This document shows positions 52,917 to 62,787 of a stretch of 64,000 nt of DNA, piece by piece (positions within the stretch are counted from its first letter, which is position 1; the number at the start of each line of letters is the position of its first letter). A model generated the notes under the pieces. It did not search any database and had not been told where the DNA came from. It saw only the letters and a program-made list of their open reading frames with translations. This DNA comes from Bradyrhizobium sp. 4 (lineage in GTDB: Bacteria > Pseudomonadota > Alphaproteobacteria > Rhizobiales > Xanthobacteraceae). The stretch is taken from positions 1 to 64,000 of the forward strand of contig NZ_CP064687.1 of assembly GCF_023100905.1 (NCBI RefSeq). Direction: 5' to 3'. The position numbers and the translations under genes were made by a program.

Positions 52917-53573
52917 CTAGATTGGCCGGCGGCTTGCCGCCTTTAAAGCGAGTACGGTATTTACAAAACGCACACCATAATTCCTTGCCGCTATTGCGCT
53001 GAGGACAAATTGCGCGAGGAGCGCGGCCGCAAATACGAGCGCAGTCTTATATGTCTGCATGGTCACTACGCCGATTCCGCCAAAGACCATCAGCAGCATG
53101 AACGCAATGCCAGCATAGTCGCGCGTCAGCAGGAACATGCGATGGACCTGCAGCACGCGCGGATCGTCCTCTACCGACTTGTAGAGCTTATACCAAAGAG
53201 CATTTTGCTCGCTCGACGTGGTGGGAAACGGCCCCACGTTAGTCTTGAGTGTCCCGATATCGATTCTCGCATCGCGATGAAGATAGTAAGAAAACGCCCG
53301 ACATCCAGGCAGGGGATCGTGCCAACGCCAAAACACCAATCTGGCCTTGGTTTGGATATCAAGCAAACCGTTGATCACTCCGATGAGCACGGCCCCCAAT
53401 CCAGCAGGTATAAGCGCCTGCCAATGCTTCAGCATCTCCTGATAATCGGCTGCAACAAGCTGATCAGTCTTAAGCGCAACCGCGAAAATAGCGATGTTGA
53501 CGACCAGGATGGTGATTAAGGAAGTAGTGTTCTGATCCTTGAGAGATCTCTCTTTCGAGCCCTTCTTAGTCAT
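52917..53573 (-). CDS. Four-helix membrane protein of unknown family
   Basis: A 218-residue protein. Two N-terminal transmembrane helices (about 18-36 TSLITILVVNIAIFAVAL; 54-73 LIPAGLGAVLIGVINGLL) and two C-terminal ones (about 152-171 IAFMLLMVFGGIGVVTM; 176-196 ALVFAAALLAQFVLSAIA) enclose a soluble loop of about 75 residues (RLVFWRWHDPLPGCRAFSYY). This 2+2 helix layout resembles SLATT-like or other effector membrane modules. It lies 131 bases downstream of the MBL-fold gene on the same strand, forming a likely pair. The role is unknown. Confidence 0.7.
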   Translation of the reverse strand: MTKKGSKERSLKDQNTTSLITILVVNIAIFAVALKTDQLVAADYQEMLKHWQALIPAGLGAVLIGVINGLLDIQTKARLVFWRWHDPLPGCRAFSYYLHRDARIDIGTLKTNVGPFPTTSSEQNALWYKLYKSVEDDPRVLQVHRMFLLTRDYAGIAFMLLMVFGGIGVVTMQTYKTALVFAAALLAQFVLSAIAARNYGVRFVNTVLALKAASRRPI

Positions 53574-53704
53574 TGTTCTTGCCTATCTGGGGGCTCGCAC
53601 CGCGGCAAAGAGCGAGAGAACCGGCTCGCTATCCTTCGGCCAACACGAACGCCATTCGACAAAAAGATGGATCGCCGGGACATCCTGAGATGCGAACGCA
53701 AGTC

Positions 53705-54829
53705 TCAGTCTTCCTGTCTGTCGGGATATGGCAAGCATTCGGCGAGGCTGTAGTCATCGCGTTCCGGAGCGTCTTTGGCAGTTCGCTTGTCTGACCCTTC
53801 GGTTGAGATGACATGCGCCCCACGATGGTGCATAGCTCGAACAACGGATTTGCGCGGATGATTCTCATCGGCTTTAGCCGAGCTAATTACCGCGGTGAAG
53901 GTTGTCTTACCGCCCTGGGCCGCCTTCCTTTCACCCAAGAGTTGATCCAGCAGTTCGGTCGAAACGTTGTGGCGCCCGCCGTGGTGAGGAACCTGGAATC
54001 GATCAATGCCGGGCAACGTCAATCCGATCAAAGGTGCATAGTCGATGACTTCTTTGAGCCCAGTGCGTCCAGTATCGCCGGTAAGCAAGATTTTGCAACC
54101 ATTGAGATAGGCATACTGAACCACGCTCATCTCGTTTTCGTTGCTCGTCTCGCCCGCGGGAAAATATTCGTCACCCCAAGCTGCCTTGACGAGCGCGGCG
54201 GCCTCCTTCGCCACACGAATAACCGCATCGCGCGCGATCTCGAGCAACCCTTTCTCCTCGGGGGTTTTGTCGGAGGAGACAACCAGATCCAGAAAGCGCG
54301 AACGGATCGGAGCCATCACGCGGAAAGCACCAATCGTGCTACCCTGAAATGGTTCATATATCGGGATGTTCTTTCGGAGGGCGATCTCTTCAAGAGCAAC
54401 TAGATTGGAATAAGCCTCCCTCAAGGCTGTCTCCAGCCCTTGAGAGGTCGTGAAGCGTTTGAACCTAGGAAGAAGCTCTGCAGCATAACGCCAGGGTCGC
54501 AACATCCAAAGCGCGCCGACCTCAAAATCCTCCAGGACGCGCTGCAGGCCTCCCGCATGATCGCCATCGTTGTGAGTCGCCACGACATGATCGATCCGCC
54601 TCGGCTTCCCGTAGTATTTGTTAAGAAAGTTGACGACCTTCTCGCCGGTTGATTGATAGCCTCCATCGACGACATGAATGAAGGTCTGATTATTCAACTC
54701 ATAGCGAACGCAAATGGCGTCACCGCTGCTCTTTGCTTCGACATCTAAAAAATCGACCTCAAAATAGTCAGCCACGTTTCCGTCTCCAAGAGCTTGGCCT
54801 GAGGGTTTCCAGGCAATGATTCTGGTCAC
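53705..54829 (-). CDS. Metallo-beta-lactamase-fold hydrolase (ComEC-like)
   Basis: A 374-residue stand-alone MBL-fold protein of the ComEC/Rec2 C-terminal type. Metal motifs are THNDGDHAGGL (HxxxDH, residues 86-91), LLTGDTGRTGL (Asp ligand, about 247-251) and VPHHGGRHN (His, about 285). There is no transmembrane region, unlike ComEC. It starts with GTG at 54829. Similar orphan MBL proteins occur beside small membrane proteins in accessory regions and are suspected phage-defence nucleases or nucleotide hydrolases. That role is inferred here. Confidence 0.82.
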   Translation of the reverse strand: MTRIIAWKPSGQALGDGNVADYFEVDFLDVEAKSSGDAICVRYELNNQTFIHVVDGGYQSTGEKVVNFLNKYYGKPRRIDHVVATHNDGDHAGGLQRVLEDFEVGALWMLRPWRYAAELLPRFKRFTTSQGLETALREAYSNLVALEEIALRKNIPIYEPFQGSTIGAFRVMAPIRSRFLDLVVSSDKTPEEKGLLEIARDAVIRVAKEAAALVKAAWGDEYFPAGETSNENEMSVVQYAYLNGCKILLTGDTGRTGLKEVIDYAPLIGLTLPGIDRFQVPHHGGRHNVSTELLDQLLGERKAAQGGKTTFTAVISSAKADENHPRKSVVRAMHHRGAHVISTEGSDKRTAKDAPERDDYSLAECLPYPDRQED

Positions 54830-55774
54830 AGAGATACCGAAATGGACTCCTTCTAGTGGTGCCGAGAAACACGTCAGTCCTGAATCTCAGATGAGTGGCG
54901 TTGCATTGGGATACGGAAATCTCGCATCAGTCAGCTCCCCGTTTGGCCTCCCAACCTGAAAACGCCAATATCGAACGAGGAATTCGACCCCATACGGCGC
55001 CGCTCCCGCGGCGCCTCAGACGGCCCGCTGAAGCCGCGCGCAGAGCATTCTGCATACCGCGGAGGTTCTCCGGGGGCTCTTATCTATCTTGAGACGCCGT
55101 TTCTCGTCGCAACTTGTCCGAAAACGCGCTTTCTTTGCGCGAATCGCCGTCACCCGCCCCGCAAAGAAGCTCGCCACCGCAAGTAGCGGGCAGTCGATTC
55201 CGGATATAATTCAGTTGCAGTACCTCCTGACACTCGTTCTCGCAACACGCGGAGCACAACGTCTGCCCATCGGGATTTCCAGGAATCCCCAGAACGGATC
55301 AGAAGCGGGGTCCATGGCTTCCTGACGGAGCTGCCAGGACTCACCCACACCAATTCTCAAGACGATCCGGACCGGTCGTTGAGACCCGCGCCTCTCATCT
55401 TCGACCTACCGAGAAGGCTGAGCCAGCGGGCGTATGGATAGCGACTGAGAATGAGGCATCACTACCGATGTCGCCCCGGTGCAGATATTCTTTTCGCGCT
55501 TTAGACGCACAGAATCATCAATCGAGCCTCGGCCAGGACTCGCGGGCCGGGAGCGCCACAACTATCAAACCCATCCACAAAGTTGTCGTCTATATCAACG
55601 CTGGTCGGCGCCTGCTCAGGAATGAGCGCCGCGCCCCCGAGCGAGATTGGATCATCGGGCTTAGTGAATTGGTCTTCGCTGGCCGTAAGCCCGGATGGGC
55701 AGACGGGTGAGAAGGAGCCGATGGCATAGAACGGCTAAATTCTGCAAAATGTACGAGGCGGAAAGCCACCAGGC
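54830..55774. other. Gene-poor region between island and phosphonate locus
   Basis: Nearly 950 bases without a convincing gene. A plus-strand frame ending near 55710 (RRAPERDWIIGLSELVFAG) looks protein-like but has no start support. No repeat or RNA recognised. It likely separates the accessory region from the next operon. Confidence 0.35.
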
Positions 55775-57280
55775 TCACGCGGCGCTTTCTGCAAAGCCGC
55801 CTTCGATATAGCCTACGGCTCCGACCTGTATGCGGCGCAAGACCTGGTGGTAAGTGGAGGAGCCTGCCTCGTAGACGGTCTCTACGACTGAAGCGGGTGC
55901 AGCCTGGGGGAATGTCGCAAACGTCTCGTTGAGGACGCGCCCATCCATTTGGCTAGGGGCGACAATTCCCAGAAGATGCAGAATGGTCGGCGCGATGTCG
56001 CAGATCCCCGACGGAACTTCTGAAAGGCTGCCCGAGCGGAGGGCAGGTCCGGCGAGAATGCCGACCGCCGCCATCTCTTTAGGATGCAAGCCGCCGTGTA
56101 CTCCCAGTCCGATCGGCGCGTCGTTGCTCCAGGTTCGGCCGATGAGGCCGAATGGATCGACTTCACTATCGGCACGATAGGAGAACAGGATGTCGCTGGA
56201 ACGGGCATGATCTGCCATCACAAGCTGTCGCGCAAAACTGCCCGGCGCGATGCCCTCGATGTCATTTCGTCCAGCGGTGAAGATCGGTCCGCACCACGGC
56301 GCCTTGGTCATTGCTGCGACGGCTCGCCGGATCTTCAGCTCCGAGGGGTCTGCCAGATAAATGGCCCCCACCTGCCCGGGAACGAGAATCGCATCTACGT
56401 CTTGCCCAGGCGCCGAGCCGCAACGAAATCCGGCATCTCTGAGCACTTGGTGAACGTCAGCCTGCGCATGGACGCTCACGTGTCCATGATCTGAGACGGC
56501 AATGATGTGGACGTCCTGCCGCCGGCCTTCAGCCTCCCACCAGTCCAGAACGCGACCGAATTGCTGATCGGCCCAGGCGAGCGCTTCCAAGGTCCGTACC
56601 TCCGCCGTGCCGCAGTAATGAGACGAGCTGTCCGGTTCGCCAAAGGAGAGAATGGTGACGTCAGGCCGAAGCTGTGGCCAGACGATGTCGAGCAAAGCCG
56701 CCGTCAGATAGCTCTGGGCTGCGAGGTCGGGCGTTCCTGCAGGCGGGGGCGCCGGGGGAGGACCGATTCGAGCATTCAGCGCCTCGAGAAGAGATCGGGA
56801 AGTCGCGAGCCGCGCGAAGTGCCCCGAGATTGTGGGATGGCCGAGCGTGCGCGCCTTGTGGTTGAACAAGCGGGTCGTCCCGGCAGAATTCGACGCGAGC
56901 ACCGCGAGCGTCTTGCCGTGGGCGGCAAGAACCTCGCCGAGCGATGGCACGCCCATGAGACGCCCGCCGCTCAACGTATCCAGGGTTTCGACCAGCTGGT
57001 CATCGGCCGTGTCGACATAGCGGGACGGCACCGCTGCGCGGTCGAGGTATTGGTTCCCGACCATGCCATGGCGCCCGGGTGATGCGCCGGTAACAAGACT
57101 AGGCATCGCCGCCCGCGTTTCGCTCGGATAGACGGTGACATTCCGGCCGAGGGTCACGCCCTGGCGCTGAAGCCTGTGAAGATGAGGAGTCGCTGTAGCA
57201 TTTATAAGATCGGGACGGAGCCCATCGAAACTGACAAGGATGACGCGGCGGGTAGCAGGGGAAGTTACAGGGGCCTTCAC
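55775..57280 (-). CDS. Alkaline phosphatase-superfamily phosphodiesterase/phosphonate hydrolase
   Basis: A 501-residue cytosolic enzyme (no signal peptide) of the nucleotide pyrophosphatase/phosphonoacetate hydrolase clan. The metal and nucleophile residues are visible: Asp in VSFDGLRPD (about 15-23), candidate Thr nucleophile in YPSETRAAMPSL, Asp/His in GEPDSSSHY, DH in VSDHGHVSV, and the last His in VHGGLHPKEM. It starts with GTG overlapping the last permease gene by four bases (GTGA), so it is the final gene of the ABC operon. A divergent phosphonopyruvate hydrolase-like gene makes a phosphonate substrate plausible, but a phosphodiester is not excluded. Confidence 0.85.
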   Translation of the reverse strand: MKAPVTSPATRRVILVSFDGLRPDLINATATPHLHRLQRQGVTLGRNVTVYPSETRAAMPSLVTGASPGRHGMVGNQYLDRAAVPSRYVDTADDQLVETLDTLSGGRLMGVPSLGEVLAAHGKTLAVLASNSAGTTRLFNHKARTLGHPTISGHFARLATSRSLLEALNARIGPPPAPPPAGTPDLAAQSYLTAALLDIVWPQLRPDVTILSFGEPDSSSHYCGTAEVRTLEALAWADQQFGRVLDWWEAEGRRQDVHIIAVSDHGHVSVHAQADVHQVLRDAGFRCGSAPGQDVDAILVPGQVGAIYLADPSELKIRRAVAAMTKAPWCGPIFTAGRNDIEGIAPGSFARQLVMADHARSSDILFSYRADSEVDPFGLIGRTWSNDAPIGLGVHGGLHPKEMAAVGILAGPALRSGSLSEVPSGICDIAPTILHLLGIVAPSQMDGRVLNETFATFPQAAPASVVETVYEAGSSTYHQVLRRIQVGAVGYIEGGFAESAA

Positions 57281-58158
57281 GATAATGTCTTGTCCATGCG
57301 GTCGCGCAGCCAGTCCCCCACCAGCGAGATGGACAGTGTGGTGAGCGAGATGATCAGCGAAGAGGGGACGAGTATCCAGGGCGCGCGGGTCAGATAGTCA
57401 CGACCATAGCCGACCATATTGCCGAGGGAGGTGAGCGGGGGCTGCACGCCCAGACCAAGGAAGCTCAGACCACTCTCGAGCAGAATAATATCCGGAAAGG
57501 CAAGAGTCATGGTGACGATCAAGGTTGAGGCGATGTTCGGTAGGATGTGGCGCAGGTAAAGGCGGCAAGGTCCTGCGCCCAGCTGGCGTACGGCGACCAC
57601 ATAGCCTTGCGTGTTCGCGCTCATCGCGAGCGCGCGCGTGACGCGCGCGTAGCGCTCCCAGCCATGAAGGCCAAGGAGGGCCACGAAGAGCAGCAGAGAG
57701 TTACCCACGAATGCAAGTACCGCGAGCGCTAGAACGAGAAACGGCATGCTGGCCTGGAAATCGACACATGCGAGGATGACCTGTTCGACCCAGCCGCGGA
57801 AATGGGCGGCGAGAAAGCCGAGCGTGGTACCCAGGCATGCGCCTATCAACGTGGCTCCAAAAGCAATGAAAAGGCTCATCCGGATCGATATAAGTAAGCG
57901 CGCCAGCAGATCCCTGCCAAGCTCGTCGGTGCCGAACAGATGCGATACGTGCCCCCCGAAGCCAATAGGCGCGGCGAGACGATGCCGAAGATCAAGTGCG
58001 GCATAATCATAGGGAGCGAGACGATCTGCCAGGATCGCGATGACGAGCATGAGCGCGAGCCAAGCGATGGCGCCTTGCACAGCAACATTGCGCCAACGAA
58101 GTACTCTCTTCTTCTTAACGTGAGCAAACGGCATCTGTCCGGCAGACATTTCCGCCAT
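57277..58158 (-). CDS. Peptide/nickel-type ABC transporter permease (DppC-like)
   Basis: A 293-residue integral membrane protein with the DppC/OppC architecture: an N-terminal cytoplasmic tail and helix (about 30-48), five further helices, and the permease EAA loop (AVRQLGAGPCRLYLRHILPN). FGTDELGRDLLARL is the typical DppC motif. It abuts the DppB-like gene with no gap and overlaps the next gene. It forms the membrane channel with the DppB-like partner. Confidence 0.93.
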   Translation of the reverse strand: MAEMSAGQMPFAHVKKKRVLRWRNVAVQGAIAWLALMLVIAILADRLAPYDYAALDLRHRLAAPIGFGGHVSHLFGTDELGRDLLARLLISIRMSLFIAFGATLIGACLGTTLGFLAAHFRGWVEQVILACVDFQASMPFLVLALAVLAFVGNSLLLFVALLGLHGWERYARVTRALAMSANTQGYVVAVRQLGAGPCRLYLRHILPNIASTLIVTMTLAFPDIILLESGLSFLGLGVQPPLTSLGNMVGYGRDYLTRAPWILVPSSLIISLTTLSISLVGDWLRDRMDKTLS

Positions 58159-59094
58159 CTACGCTCCTCCAGCAGAGCGCGTATCGCGCAGACGCGGATC
58201 GAACATACCGTAAAGGAGATCGACTGCGAGGTTCGTCGCGATCATGGCGGCTGCCACCAGCAGCAAGATGCATTGGACCACAGCCAGATCGCGACTTACG
58301 ACGGAGACGACGAGCAGACTGCCGATTCCCGGCCAGGAAAAGACGCTTTCGACGAGCACCGTCCCCGCGATTAAGTTGCCTACCATCAAACCCACGATGG
58401 TCAACACTGGTATGGCGGCATTGGGCAGGGCATGACCCGTCACGACTCTGCGCCATGGCACACCCTTGGCACTCGCCGTGCGGATATAGGCTTGCCCGAG
58501 CACCTCGAGCATGGCGCTGCGGGTGAAACGAGCCAGAACGGCCGCGCCGCCCAGGCCAAGCGTGACCACCGGCAGGACCATATGGCGCACGCTGCCGGCG
58601 CCCCCTGAAGGAAACCAGGGAAGCTCGACCGCAAAGGCGAGCACGAGTACGAGCCCGAGCACGAATGATGGCACGGTGAAGCCCGCTACCGTCACCATCA
58701 TCACCAGACGGTCCGTGAAACTGTCGCGCTTGAGGGCTGCATAGATGCCGGCCGGAATGCCTAGGAGAAGATTGAGGGCGAGTGCCGGAGCAGTGAGCAT
58801 CAGCGTGACCGGGATGCGTTCGGCAACAACCGTGGCGGCAGTACGCCCGTCCCGCATGGATTGGCCGAGATCTCCGTGGACGACCGCAAGAAGATATTTT
58901 ACGTATTGGACCCAGAGTGGTGCATCGAGCCCCCAAGCCTTGCGAAACGCCTCGACCGCATCGGCCGACGTTTCAGGCGACAGCATCGCGCGAGCGGGAT
59001 CGCCAGAGGCTCGCAGAACCACGAAGGCGAATGTGACTACCATCGCTATGGTGAGCACGGCGCGAGCCACCCGAGTCATGATGAAGCGGGTCAT
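58159..59094 (-). CDS. Peptide/nickel-type ABC transporter permease (DppB-like)
   Basis: A 311-residue permease with the DppB signature helices (MTRVARAVLTIAMVVTFAFV at the start; GDLGQSMRDGRT motif) and the EAA loop (YIRTASAKGVPWRRVVTGHA, LPNAAIPV). The ATG at 59094 overlaps the stop of the upstream ATPase gene (ATGA). An in-frame start at 59217 would reach into the ATPase gene and is rejected. Partner of the DppC-like protein. Confidence 0.93.
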   Translation of the reverse strand: MTRFIMTRVARAVLTIAMVVTFAFVVLRASGDPARAMLSPETSADAVEAFRKAWGLDAPLWVQYVKYLLAVVHGDLGQSMRDGRTAATVVAERIPVTLMLTAPALALNLLLGIPAGIYAALKRDSFTDRLVMMVTVAGFTVPSFVLGLVLVLAFAVELPWFPSGGAGSVRHMVLPVVTLGLGGAAVLARFTRSAMLEVLGQAYIRTASAKGVPWRRVVTGHALPNAAIPVLTIVGLMVGNLIAGTVLVESVFSWPGIGSLLVVSVVSRDLAVVQCILLLVAAAMIATNLAVDLLYGMFDPRLRDTRSAGGA

Positions 59095-60092
59095 CAGGCG
59101 ACGCTCCCAACTTGGAGACCATCCCTGTTGATCAAATGGCAAGCGACCCTGCGTCCTGCGCCTACGGATGTGAGCTCGGGCACAATCCGTGCGCAGGCCG
59201 GAAGAGCCGCCGGACAACGTGGATGGAAGGCGCAGCCGGCGAGCCGCGCCGATGGATTGGGCGGATCACCTTGCAGGATCGTCCGCTCGCTACGCCGTCC
59301 AGGCCTGGGTACGGCAGAAACCAGCGCTTTTGAATACGGATGCAAGGGGGCGCGCAGAACTGCATCGGGCGAGCCTTCTTCGACGATCGAGCCGAGATAC
59401 ATCACGGCGATGCGATCACTGATCTGCCGAACGACGCGCAGGTCATGGCTGATGAAGATCATCGCCATGTGCCGCCGCTCCTGCAGGTCACGCAGAAGAT
59501 TGACGACTTGAGCCTGGATCGAGACGTCGAGCGCGGACACCGGCTCGTCGCACACGATGAGGTCCGGATCGGTCGCGAGTGCTCGTGCCAACACCGCACG
59601 CTGGCGTTGGCCACCTGAGAGTTCATGAGGATAGCGCGCCCCGTGATCGGTTCTGAGGCCAACGTCAGCGAGGAGCCTATTGATCAGGTCCGCTCTTTCG
59701 GACTTGCTGCCGATCCGATGAATTTCGAGCGGTTCTGCGATTTGCGCCCCGATCGTCAGCCGGCGATCGAGCGCCCCCAGCGGGTCCTGAAATACCATTT
59801 GGATTCGCATCCTGAGATGCCGCCAACGGATATCGCCCATCGGCGGCAACTCTTCTCCGCCGAAGCTGACGGTGCCCGCATCCGGTCGTTCCAGGCCAAT
59901 GAGAAGCCGGCCCGCGGTGGATTTTCCGCAGCCCGATTCGCCAACAAGTCCGAGCGTCTTGCCGCTGGCCAGAGACAGCGACAGTCCATTGACGGCGTGG
60001 ACCGTCGAGTGGCCCCGAAACAGGCCCTGGCGCAAGGAATATCGTCGGACAAGCCCATCGGCTTGAAGAAGCGGTGCGACCGTCATCGTCAT
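59094..60092 (-). CDS. Peptide/nickel-type ABC transporter ATP-binding protein (DppF-like)
   Basis: A 332-residue ATPase with Walker A GESGCGKST, signature LSGGQRQRA, Walker B LIVCDEPVSALD and switch His in FISHDLRVV. The C-terminal oligopeptide-transporter domain has the cysteine cluster FHPRCPAALPACARI. The ATG at 60092 overlaps the stop of the preceding ATPase gene (ATGA), so both are made together as a heterodimer. Confidence 0.94.
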   Translation of the reverse strand: MTMTVAPLLQADGLVRRYSLRQGLFRGHSTVHAVNGLSLSLASGKTLGLVGESGCGKSTAGRLLIGLERPDAGTVSFGGEELPPMGDIRWRHLRMRIQMVFQDPLGALDRRLTIGAQIAEPLEIHRIGSKSERADLINRLLADVGLRTDHGARYPHELSGGQRQRAVLARALATDPDLIVCDEPVSALDVSIQAQVVNLLRDLQERRHMAMIFISHDLRVVRQISDRIAVMYLGSIVEEGSPDAVLRAPLHPYSKALVSAVPRPGRRSERTILQGDPPNPSARLAGCAFHPRCPAALPACARIVPELTSVGAGRRVACHLINRDGLQVGSVA

Positions 60093-61075
60093 GCGGCGAC
60101 GGTCTCGTCCTGGCACCGCTGGCCGGTGACATGCAGGCAGGCAATTCTGTGGTCGGCATTATCCTCCACAGACGTCAATTCGACAGTGCATTCGCCACAC
60201 CGGTCCGTGCGCAGGTCGCAGCGTGGCGCGAAGGGACATCCTGGCGGAAGGTCCGCCGGGCTCGGAACGACACCGGGAATGGCGGCGAGGCGCTGCCGAG
60301 GCCCGTCCAGATTCGGGAGGGCCCCAACAAGCCCGCGTGTATATGGATGAGTGGGATGGTCGAACGGACGCACGGCGGGTGCTTCTTCAATGATGTGCCC
60401 GGCGTAAAGCACCAGCACGCGCTCGCAGATCTCGGCGACAACGCCCAGATCATGTGAGATCAGGACCAGCGCCATGCCTCTTTCGCGTTGGATCTCTTGC
60501 AGAAGCTCAAGGATCTGCGCCTGAATAGTGACGTCCAAAGCGGTGGTGGGTTCATCGGCGATGAGGATGTCGGGCTGTCCCGCAAGCGCCATGGCAATCA
60601 TGACCCGCTGATTCTGCCCACCGGAAAACTCGTGCGGATAGCCGCCAAGCCGTCGCGCCGCATCGGGAATGCCGACCTGATCCAGCAGACGACGCGCTTC
60701 ATTCAGCGCGCTGCGCCTGTCCATCCCACGATGGAGCTGCAGAGCTTCGCCGATCTGATCGCCCACGGTACGCACGGGATTGAGCGCGCTGGTCGGATCC
60801 TGAAAGATCATTGCAATTCGGCGACCACGCACCTGTTCCAGATGACGGGCGGGAGCATGGAGAAGCTCTTCGCCAGCAAAGCGTACGCTGCCTGCCGTCC
60901 GGGCGCGTGCCCCCAAGAGGTCAAGCGCCGCAAGCCAGGTCACCGACTTTCCGCAACCACTTTCGCCGACCATGCCCAGCGCTTCGCCACGGCGGAGACT
61001 AAGATTTATTCCACGCAGCACCGGCACCTGGTCGAAAGCGACCTGCAGCCCTGTGATCTCAAGAAGTGGTGTCAT
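60089..61075 (-). CDS. Peptide/nickel-type ABC transporter ATP-binding protein (DppD-like)
   Basis: A 328-residue ATPase with Walker A GESGCGKSV, signature FSGGQNQRV, Walker B ILIADEPTTALD and switch His in LISHDLGVV. The C-terminal domain has a cysteine cluster (FAPRCDLRTDRCGE), as usual for DppD/OppD proteins. It follows the solute-binding protein gene by 128 bases. Paired with the DppF-like ATPase. Confidence 0.94.
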   Translation of the reverse strand: MTPLLEITGLQVAFDQVPVLRGINLSLRRGEALGMVGESGCGKSVTWLAALDLLGARARTAGSVRFAGEELLHAPARHLEQVRGRRIAMIFQDPTSALNPVRTVGDQIGEALQLHRGMDRRSALNEARRLLDQVGIPDAARRLGGYPHEFSGGQNQRVMIAMALAGQPDILIADEPTTALDVTIQAQILELLQEIQRERGMALVLISHDLGVVAEICERVLVLYAGHIIEEAPAVRPFDHPTHPYTRGLVGALPNLDGPRQRLAAIPGVVPSPADLPPGCPFAPRCDLRTDRCGECTVELTSVEDNADHRIACLHVTGQRCQDETVAA

Positions 61076-61203
61076 CTGAGCTCCCTGTCCTGCCAGCGTC
61101 GACGCGGCTGCTCCTCGCGGGCGGCGTCGTAGGAATTGCGGGAGCCGGGCAGCCCACGTGGTGGATCTGCGCGCAAGCGGAGGAACGCGTCATTCATCCT
61201 GAA

Positions 61204-62787
61204 TCAGGTCCGGATCAAGGCGCTGTTGAATGGGCCGAAATTGAGATCGAGCGTCAGCCCCGGCAACCAGGGTACGTCGCGCCGCTTGCCATAGAACTGG
61301 CCGGACACATGCAAAATCACACAGGGTGGATCGACGTCATTGATAATCTCGAGCATGCGGCGGACGATTGGACGGCGCTGCTCGGGCTCAGCGGTCTCCT
61401 GGAGCTGCGCGCCCAAGGCGAAATACTCCTCGTTCTTCCAGACCCCAACCGACTTCGGCAGGGCGCCGCTGGGGCCGTATTCACGCCAGGGATGGCCAAG
61501 ATGATCCAGAAACAACGCCGTGTTGGAGGTGTCGAAGATCGCCCGCACCGGCTGGCGCTGAACTTGGGCAAAGTTTTCCATCATCTCGATTTTGACGTTC
61601 AGGCCGACTGCACGCCACATCTCGATCATGGTTTGCGCGCCAGAGATCTGATTGGGGTAGTAGTTGTTGAGGAGCCGATAAATGATCGGCTCTCCTTTGT
61701 AGCCCGCCGCAGCGACCAGCTCCTTGGCCTTATCAGGATCATAAAGCAGCGCGGGGAAATCCTCGATGTAGCCCTGGCCATAACTCGCGAGTTGATAGCC
61801 ATTCGGAATCGGCAGACGGTTCGCCCACAGGCTCTCGATCAAGAGCTTGCGATCGAGCGCAAGGCTCATCGCACGGCGGATCCGCACATCTTTCAGCACT
61901 GGATCGTTCTGGTCGAGCACGAGCGAGCGGATATTCTGTACTGGCCCGCCCGAGATCTGGAGATCGGCGCGCTTCTCGATACGCTCGAATTGATCCGGTG
62001 GGATGTCAGTGATGAGGTCGAGCTCGTTCGCAAGAAGGCCGTTCACGCGCGCGGAAAGCTCGGGAATAATGCGATATTCGACGCCCTCAAATGGTGGCCG
62101 TCCGCCCCAATATGCATCGTGCGCAGTCAACGTGACATGGATGTCGAGCTTGTGATTGACGATCTTGTACGGGCCGCTCCCTACTGGAGCTGCCGTCCAG
62201 CGCTCCCACGAGCCCGCGGCGGTGAACGCGCGCTTACAGACGATCTCCGCTCCCCAGGAAGCCAGACGCTGCTCAAGCAGTGCGTCGTTCCCTTTGGCGT
62301 GGACAATGACCGTATAGGGATCGACGACATCCACTTTGTCGATCCGGTCCAGCGACTGCAGCGCATCGGACATTCCGCTGCGGCCCGGTCCTAAGAGATG
62401 GTCGGGCCCGAGGCTAAAGGCGACATCTTCGGCAGTCAGCGGGCTTCCGTCGTGGAACGCCACGCCTTTGCGCAGGAACAGCCGCAGCGACTGCGCATCA
62501 ACTCGCTCCCAACGTTCGGCCAATGCCGGCCGCAGCACCATCCCATTGGCGTGGTCAAAGCCAATGAGGCTCTCAAACAGCTGTGGCATGATCCGCCGAA
62601 TGGCGGTGTCGGTTGCGATGACTGGGTCAAACGTGCGGGGAAAGCCCGACATGCCAACTCTTAATCGCCGCCGGGCTGGTTTCTTGCCGTCGCTCTCAGC
62701 CCAGGCGGTGCTCGCGGTCGGCAACAAACCTGCTGCGATCGCACCAGTCAAAGCCTCTCGCCGTGTCAGATGGCTGCGGGTCATCAC
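61204..62787 (-). CDS. Family 5 extracellular solute-binding protein with Tat-like signal
   Basis: A 527-residue periplasmic protein of the SBP_bac_5 family (peptide, nickel and other ligand-binding proteins). The leader MMTRSHLTRREALTGAIAAG has a twin-arginine motif (TRREAL) and ends near STAWA, suggesting Tat export of a folded protein. The mature part has FPRTFDPVIATDTAIRRIMP and a standard RWERVDAQSLRLFLRKGVAF segment. It is the first gene of the operon, so it sets the ligand: unknown, though a phosphonate or amino-phosphonate would fit the neighbouring enzymes. Confidence 0.92.
   Translation of the reverse strand: MMTRSHLTRREALTGAIAAGLLPTASTAWAESDGKKPARRRLRVGMSGFPRTFDPVIATDTAIRRIMPQLFESLIGFDHANGMVLRPALAERWERVDAQSLRLFLRKGVAFHDGSPLTAEDVAFSLGPDHLLGPGRSGMSDALQSLDRIDKVDVVDPYTVIVHAKGNDALLEQRLASWGAEIVCKRAFTAAGSWERWTAAPVGSGPYKIVNHKLDIHVTLTAHDAYWGGRPPFEGVEYRIIPELSARVNGLLANELDLITDIPPDQFERIEKRADLQISGGPVQNIRSLVLDQNDPVLKDVRIRRAMSLALDRKLLIESLWANRLPIPNGYQLASYGQGYIEDFPALLYDPDKAKELVAAAGYKGEPIIYRLLNNYYPNQISGAQTMIEMWRAVGLNVKIEMMENFAQVQRQPVRAIFDTSNTALFLDHLGHPWREYGPSGALPKSVGVWKNEEYFALGAQLQETAEPEQRRPIVRRMLEIINDVDPPCVILHVSGQFYGKRRDVPWLPGLTLDLNFGPFNSALIRT

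Noticed and set aside
61066..62394. 442-codon plus-strand frame
   Set aside because: Antisense to the solute-binding protein gene, which has clear family features and a Tat leader.
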